NCBI GenBank assembly: GCA_002479245.1
Contig: DLMG01000352.1
Coordinates: 21,310 to 30,996 of the forward strand
Direction of reading: 5' to 3'
DNA length: 9,687 bases
Source of the DNA: Verrucomicrobia subdivision 3 bacterium UBA7542
GTDB lineage: Bacteria > Verrucomicrobiota > Verrucomicrobiia > Limisphaerales > UBA11358
The stretch's first letter is position 1. Each line of letters starts with the position of its first letter. A model generated the notes under the pieces. The model ran no database searches. It saw only the letters and a list, made by a program, of their open reading frames with translations, and was not told the DNA's origin. This document shows positions 7,020 to 9,687 of the stretch, one piece after another. Made by a program: the position numbers and the translations under genes.

Positions 7020-7147
7020 GTATCGCCGTCGGCGGACCGTGGCCAGCCATTAAAGAGGCGCTTCGGCAGCGGGCATGACCTCCCGGCGCAATTCAATTTG
7101 TGCGCAGTCCGGCGGGCGCGCGGGTTGTTCGTTTGGGCGGCAGCCGT

Positions 7148-8266
7148 TCATTTTTGCGCCAGCGCCCAGGCGCACCACAACACGGGCGCCTGGCCATGCA
7201 GGTCGCCGACGACCCGCGGCCGGTTCAGGTAATAATTGGTGTCCTTGCTCTGGCCCGTGCCGACGCAGACTTCACGCACGTCTCCATTTTCATCGATGTA
7301 ACCGCACAGGCCAATCCAGCCTTTGCGCGCGCACTGGCCGTATTCCTTCGCATCCAGCCAGCCGTGCCGGACGCCGACAACCATCGCGTAGGTGAACATG
7401 CCGGTGCATGAACTTTCCGGCCACGCCTGGTCGTCGTCAATCAGTTGCCGCCACATGCCCGAAGGCGCTTGATAGCGCCGCAGCCCGGCCATCATTTTGC
7501 GGTAGCCGTCCATCAACCGCGCGTATTTCGGGTGGTCCGGTGGAAGCGAACTAAGCACTTCGGCGAGCGCAACCGCGAACCAGCCGTTGCCCCGGCCCCA
7601 ATAGTGCGGAATTTCCGGGCCGTGATAAAACAGGCCGTTGGTTTTTTGCAATTTGTCGAGATAGGCGGCAAGTTGCATCGCCGCCCGGTCGGCGTATTTC
7701 GGGTCCTTCGTCGCGCGATAGGCCTGGATTTGCAGGCTGCCGATCATGAACGCGTCGTCCACCCACCAGCGGGTTTCGCGCGTGAGGCCGTCGGGCAACG
7801 GGTCTTCCCATTGCTGGTCGGCGAGGTCGCGTCCGGGGTTGAGGTAACGTTCGTCACCCGTCTCCAGGTAAATTTCCAGCGGGACAATGCCCAAAACGCG
7901 GAAATCCACGTGGCGATTGGTCGAAACCAGTTTTTGGCCTTCCGGCGTCAAAATCACCGAGTAACGCCCGGCGAGTTTCTGCAACAATTCCTTGTCGCCC
8001 ACCGCCCCTGCGAAACGCAGTGCGCCGAACGCGGTGCAGGCTTCGGGATAAACGATGCACCCGTCCTTGTTGGTCAGATAATCGCGCTGGAGAAAATTCC
8101 GCGCCACCTTTACGCCAACGGTTTTGGGGTCGGCATTCGTCGGCCAGTTCTGGAAAAGGCCGGTCGTTTTTTCACCGGTATCCGTTTTGCCCTTCTCCGC
8201 AACGCAACCTCCGGTCAGGATTGCGCCGAGAGACAATGCCATGGCCAGCCGAAAAGGTATGTACAT
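7148..8266 (-). CDS. GH105 family unsaturated rhamnogalacturonyl hydrolase, probable lipoprotein
   Basis: A 372-residue (alpha/alpha)6-barrel glycosidase of the YteR/RhiN type, which removes unsaturated galacturonate from the ends of pectin fragments made by lyases. Family landmarks are RWWVDDAFMIGSLQIQAYR (catalytic Asp170/171 region), HYWGRGNGWFAVALAEVL (221-238), GMWRQLIDD (270-278) and ESSCTGMFTYAMVVGVRHGW (284-303). The N-terminus is a signal peptide with LTGGC ending at Cys21: an imperfect lipobox (Gly at -2), so a lipoprotein is likely but ordinary cleavage is possible. The protein would act in the periplasm or on the outer membrane. No other pectin-degradation gene is in the window. 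ATG 8266 is preferred over Met9 because it gives the positively charged start of the signal peptide. A promoter-like sequence lies directly upstream. Confidence 0.87.
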   Translation of the reverse strand: MYIPFRLAMALSLGAILTGGCVAEKGKTDTGEKTTGLFQNWPTNADPKTVGVKVARNFLQRDYLTNKDGCIVYPEACTAFGALRFAGAVGDKELLQKLAGRYSVILTPEGQKLVSTNRHVDFRVLGIVPLEIYLETGDERYLNPGRDLADQQWEDPLPDGLTRETRWWVDDAFMIGSLQIQAYRATKDPKYADRAAMQLAAYLDKLQKTNGLFYHGPEIPHYWGRGNGWFAVALAEVLSSLPPDHPKYARLMDGYRKMMAGLRRYQAPSGMWRQLIDDDQAWPESSCTGMFTYAMVVGVRHGWLDAKEYGQCARKGWIGLCGYIDENGDVREVCVGTGQSKDTNYYLNRPRVVGDLHGQAPVLWCAWALAQK

Positions 8267-8273
8267 GGTGTGT

Positions 8274-8302
8274 CTTTAATCCAAATCGCCCCGGTTTGTC
8301 CA
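8274..8302 (-). promoter_or_regulatory. Putative promoter of the GH105 gene
   Basis: Minus strand TGGACA (5/6 to TTGACA, 8302-8297), a 17-nt spacer, TTAAAG (8279-8274; weak -10), then 7 nt to the ATG at 8266. This would free the gene from the upstream 89-codon gene, only 48 nt away, and give a near-leaderless transcript. Confidence 0.38.
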
Positions 8303-8314
8303 GCCGCCTGCACA

Positions 8315-8584
8315 CTAAATTTTCGCCTCGGGAAACCGCTCGCGGATCCGGCGGCGCAGACGCTCCTCGTCGGCGGGTTGATAACGCCGGCGGGTGATGA
8401 GCCGCTGCACCGCGTCGAGCAATTCCAGCCAGTCCTCCAGCGGCGGTTCGGGCACGGATTGCCATTGGTCGAAACGCCTTTCGCGCTGAAAGAACCGCCA
8501 CTCGCGGCTCATGCGTTGGGCATAAACCTGCAGCTTCACACCGTCATCGGTCACCCGTTTCCAACTGATTTCAGCCTTGGGCAT
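8315..8584 (-). CDS. Conserved-looking 89-aa protein of unknown function
   Basis: A charged, soluble 89-residue protein, MPKAEISWKRVTDDGVKLQV...RRRIRERFPEAKI, with no signal peptide or membrane segment. The first half reads as beta strands (AEISWKRV, KLQVYAQRM, WRFFQRERRFDQW). The second half reads as two helices (PLEDWLELLDAVQRLITRRR; ADEERLRRRIRERF). I do not recognise a named domain. The basic, Arg-rich tail could bind nucleic acid, but that is a guess. It lies between ispF and the GH105 gene on the same strand, 95 nt after ispF with an inverted repeat in the gap. Codon composition resembles its neighbours. It is called real because the frame is clean, has an ATG and does not overlap another gene. 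Confidence 0.65.
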   Translation of the reverse strand: MPKAEISWKRVTDDGVKLQVYAQRMSREWRFFQRERRFDQWQSVPEPPLEDWLELLDAVQRLITRRRYQPADEERLRRRIRERFPEAKI

Positions 8585-8596
8585 TTGTTAGTTCAC

Positions 8597-8680
8597 AGTC
8601 CACAGTTTCGAGTCCAGAGTCGGGTATCCAGTTCTCGCACACTGCAATGATTGTGGACTGTGGACTCGGAACCGTGGACT
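8597..8680. repeat. Imperfect 25-bp inverted repeat 3' of ispF
   Basis: Arms 8597-8621 and 8656-8680 are inverse copies with 3 mismatches around a 34-nt loop. Both are built from GTCCAC/GTGGAC motifs (AGTCCACAG, CTGTGGACT). The right arm ends on the first base of the ispF stop triplet. No T-tract follows, so a simple intrinsic terminator is unlikely; an mRNA-end hairpin or a dispersed palindromic element are both possible. Confidence 0.7.
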
Positions 8681-9159
8681 CATAATGGCAAGTCCACGCT
8701 CGCCACCGCCATCGCGGCGATGCCTTCCTCGCGTCCGACGAACCCCATCTTTTCGTTCGTGGTGGCTTTCACGCCGATTTGCTTTTCGGAGACCCCGAGC
8801 GCGGCGGCAATGCGCTTCTTCATCCCGTCAATGTGCGGATAAATTTTGGGTTGTTGCGCGATGACGGTCGCGTCCACGTTCACGATTTTGCCTTTGCGTT
8901 TTGCAACCTGCCTGGCGGCTTCTGCCAGAAACACCTTGCTCGGCGCGCCTTTCCAGCGCGGGTCGGTGTTCGGGAAAAAATGGCCGATGTCCTCCTCGCC
9001 GAGCGCGCCGAGAACGGCGTCGCAAATCGCATGCATGAGCGCGTCCGCGTCCGAATGGCCGTCCAAGCCCTTGGTGTGCGGAATCTCGACGCCGCCGAGG
9101 ATGAGTTTGCGTCCCGCGACCAGCGCGTGAACGTCGTAACCGATGCCAACGTGAACCAT
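8680..9159 (-). CDS. ispF: 2-C-methyl-D-erythritol 2,4-cyclodiphosphate synthase
   Basis: A 159-residue trimeric enzyme of the non-mevalonate (MEP) isoprenoid pathway, making the cyclic diphosphate MEcPP from CDP-ME-2-phosphate with loss of CMP. Metal ligands are Asp9 and His11 (GIGYDVHAL) and His43 (DADALMHAICDAVLGALG). GLDGHSDAD (31-39), EEDIGHFFPNTDPRWKG (55-71) and ATTNEKMGFVGREEGIAAMAV (132-152) are family signatures. FPNTD replaces the more usual FPDTD, a small change outside the metal site. Length is as expected. No ispD is adjacent on this side, although the two are often neighbours or fused. The ATG at 9159 gives the canonical MVHVGIGYDVH start; no Shine-Dalgarno is present. Confidence 0.96.
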   Translation of the reverse strand: MVHVGIGYDVHALVAGRKLILGGVEIPHTKGLDGHSDADALMHAICDAVLGALGEEDIGHFFPNTDPRWKGAPSKVFLAEAARQVAKRKGKIVNVDATVIAQQPKIYPHIDGMKKRIAAALGVSEKQIGVKATTNEKMGFVGREEGIAAMAVASVDLPL

Positions 9160-9165
9160 GTTCAG

Positions 9166-9194
9166 ACTGTAAGAATTTTACGTGCGCCGACCAA
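9166..9194 (-). promoter_or_regulatory. Putative promoter of ispF
   Basis: Minus strand TTGGTC (9194-9189), a 17-nt spacer, TACAGT (9171-9166), then 6 nt to the ATG at 9159, so transcription would start at the ATG. Both boxes are moderate matches; spacing is ideal. Confidence 0.38.
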
Positions 9195-9211
9195 GGATTT
9201 TCGTTGCTAAA

Positions 9212-9240
9212 CGGCGACGTGAAGAAAAACGTCGCGCTCT
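9212..9240 (-). repeat. REP-like hairpin upstream of ispF
   Basis: On the minus strand: AGAGC, stem GCGACGT, an 8-nt T-rich loop, stem ACGTCGC, then CG. The head and the GC-start/GC-end of the stem echo the REP hairpins near the transposase (GGAGC head), but loop and stem length differ. It may be a related or an older element. Confidence 0.5.
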
Positions 9241-9338
9241 TGCCCAACTCGCTTTTCACCAATGGATGAGAGGCGCCAACTGATGTCACATTTTCCATCA
9301 AAGAATCCGTTGGCACTTTTCATCCGTTGGCAGCAATA

Positions 9339-9469
9339 GAGCGCCGATTTCCGGTCCGGCGTTTCTTGGAAAACTCAACACCTGCCGTGCCGGACCAGCC
9401 TTCGCTTGGAAGCTTCCGTCTTCGCACTGCTTCGCCGAGACAAGTCGGCGCGGCAGGGGCCGGCGCTCC
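9339..9469. repeat. Degenerate BIME-like palindromic element between ispF and the right-end gene
   Basis: The outer ends GAGCGCCG (9339-9346) and CGGCGCTC (9461-9468) are inverse copies, and internally GGTCCGGC (9353-9360) pairs with GCCGGACC (9389-9396). The left 22 nt match the left arm of the element inside the M3 peptidase (582-603) at 17 positions. The middle holds further short inverted segments. The rest of the 9160-9548 gap holds only the promoters and the hairpin listed separately. Confidence 0.5.
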
Positions 9470-9533
9470 GGAGGTAGTGTGCGCCCGGACGCGCCCACTC
9501 GCGGTTTTCCGCTTTCGCCCCCGCTTGAAGTTT

Positions 9534-9542
9534 TGCTAGGCT
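9534..9542 (+). promoter_or_regulatory. Possible extended -10 box of the right-end gene
   Basis: TGCTAGGCT fits an extended -10 (TGnTAnnnT) and ends 6 nt before the ATG at 9549, again predicting a leaderless start. No good -35 was found. Confidence 0.3.
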
Positions 9543-9548
9543 CCCGCC

Positions 9549-9687
9549 ATGTCACTTCCGGTCATCAGCATCGCCCAGATGCGCGAATGGGAACGCGCCA
9601 CGTGGAAGACCGGCCAGACCGAGGCCGAAGTCATCCATCGCGTTGGCGGAAAAATCGCGCAACGCGCGTTGCAACTCACGCGGCCCG
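9549..9687 (+). CDS. nnr: NAD(P)H-hydrate epimerase-like protein, N-terminus (partial)
   Basis: Forty-six codons from ATG 9549 to the window edge: MSLPVISIAQMREWERATWK..., then a GQTEAEVIHRVGGKIAQRAL segment. This follows the YjeF N-terminal pattern, in which a short strand leads to Q-M-R-x-x-[DE] and then G-x-x-x-x-x-[LV]-[MI]-x-x-[AV]-G. YjeF_N proteins epimerise damaged NAD(P)H hydrate (NAD(P)HX) and are often fused to the ADP-dependent dehydratase; whether a fusion exists lies beyond the edge. No alternative start is needed. The catalytic residues are not yet reached, so the call rests on the N-terminal pattern alone. Confidence 0.65.
   Translation, partial: MSLPVISIAQMREWERATWKTGQTEAEVIHRVGGKIAQRALQLTRP

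Noticed and set aside
7445..8650. 401-codon plus-strand frame opposite the GH105 and 89-codon genes
   Set aside because: It spans two convincing minus-strand genes and their intergenic promoter, which marks it as a compositional shadow.

Overview
The window is a GC-rich bacterial chromosome segment with house-keeping and accessory genes and many palindromic repeats. Protein character (a 600-residue M3 oligoendopeptidase, an IS200-like REP-associated transposase with a WNERGYLPHRD-type N-terminus, a short HSP20-like protein, a GH105 lipoprotein) resembles soil Verrucomicrobiota of the Pedosphaera/Limisphaerales kind. That assignment is inference from recall, not a search.

Layout. Left end (+): the last 54 codons of a C39-like cysteine peptidase (1-165), then an M3 metallopeptidase (215-2026) carrying an in-frame palindromic insert (581-644). 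Next is a mobile-repeat island (2027-3157): one REP hairpin, a RAYT transposase (2199-2801), a REP pair inside a 133-bp element with 14-bp inverted ends, a fourth REP, and the broken 3' end of a second M3 peptidase gene (3038-3157). Centre (-): a small HSP20-like gene (3240-3536), then a tight operon read leftward from 6714: a class I glutamine amidotransferase (C26/PuuD-like), an NtrC-type response regulator starting 2 nt after it, and a GTGA-overlapping paralogue of that regulator that has lost the receiver domain, the GAFTGA loop and the Walker B acidic pair but kept an identical DNA-binding tail. Right part: a possible 57-aa membrane peptide (+), a GH105 lipoprotein, an 89-aa protein of unknown function and ispF (all -), a repeat-rich gap, and the first 46 codons of an NAD(P)HX epimerase-like gene (+) cut by the window edge.

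Three themes stand out. (1) A RAYT/REP system: REP hairpins with a shared GGAGC head and compensating stem changes flank the transposase, and a related palindrome pair has become coding sequence in the neighbouring peptidase. (2) A regulator plus a probable dominant-negative or repressor-type derivative, co-translated. (3) Promoter-like -10 boxes lie only 6-8 nt before the start codons of several leading genes (HSP20-like, amidotransferase, GH105, ispF, and more weakly the M3 peptidase and the right-end gene), which suggests leaderless transcripts; the internal operon gene (the response regulator) has a Shine-Dalgarno sequence instead.
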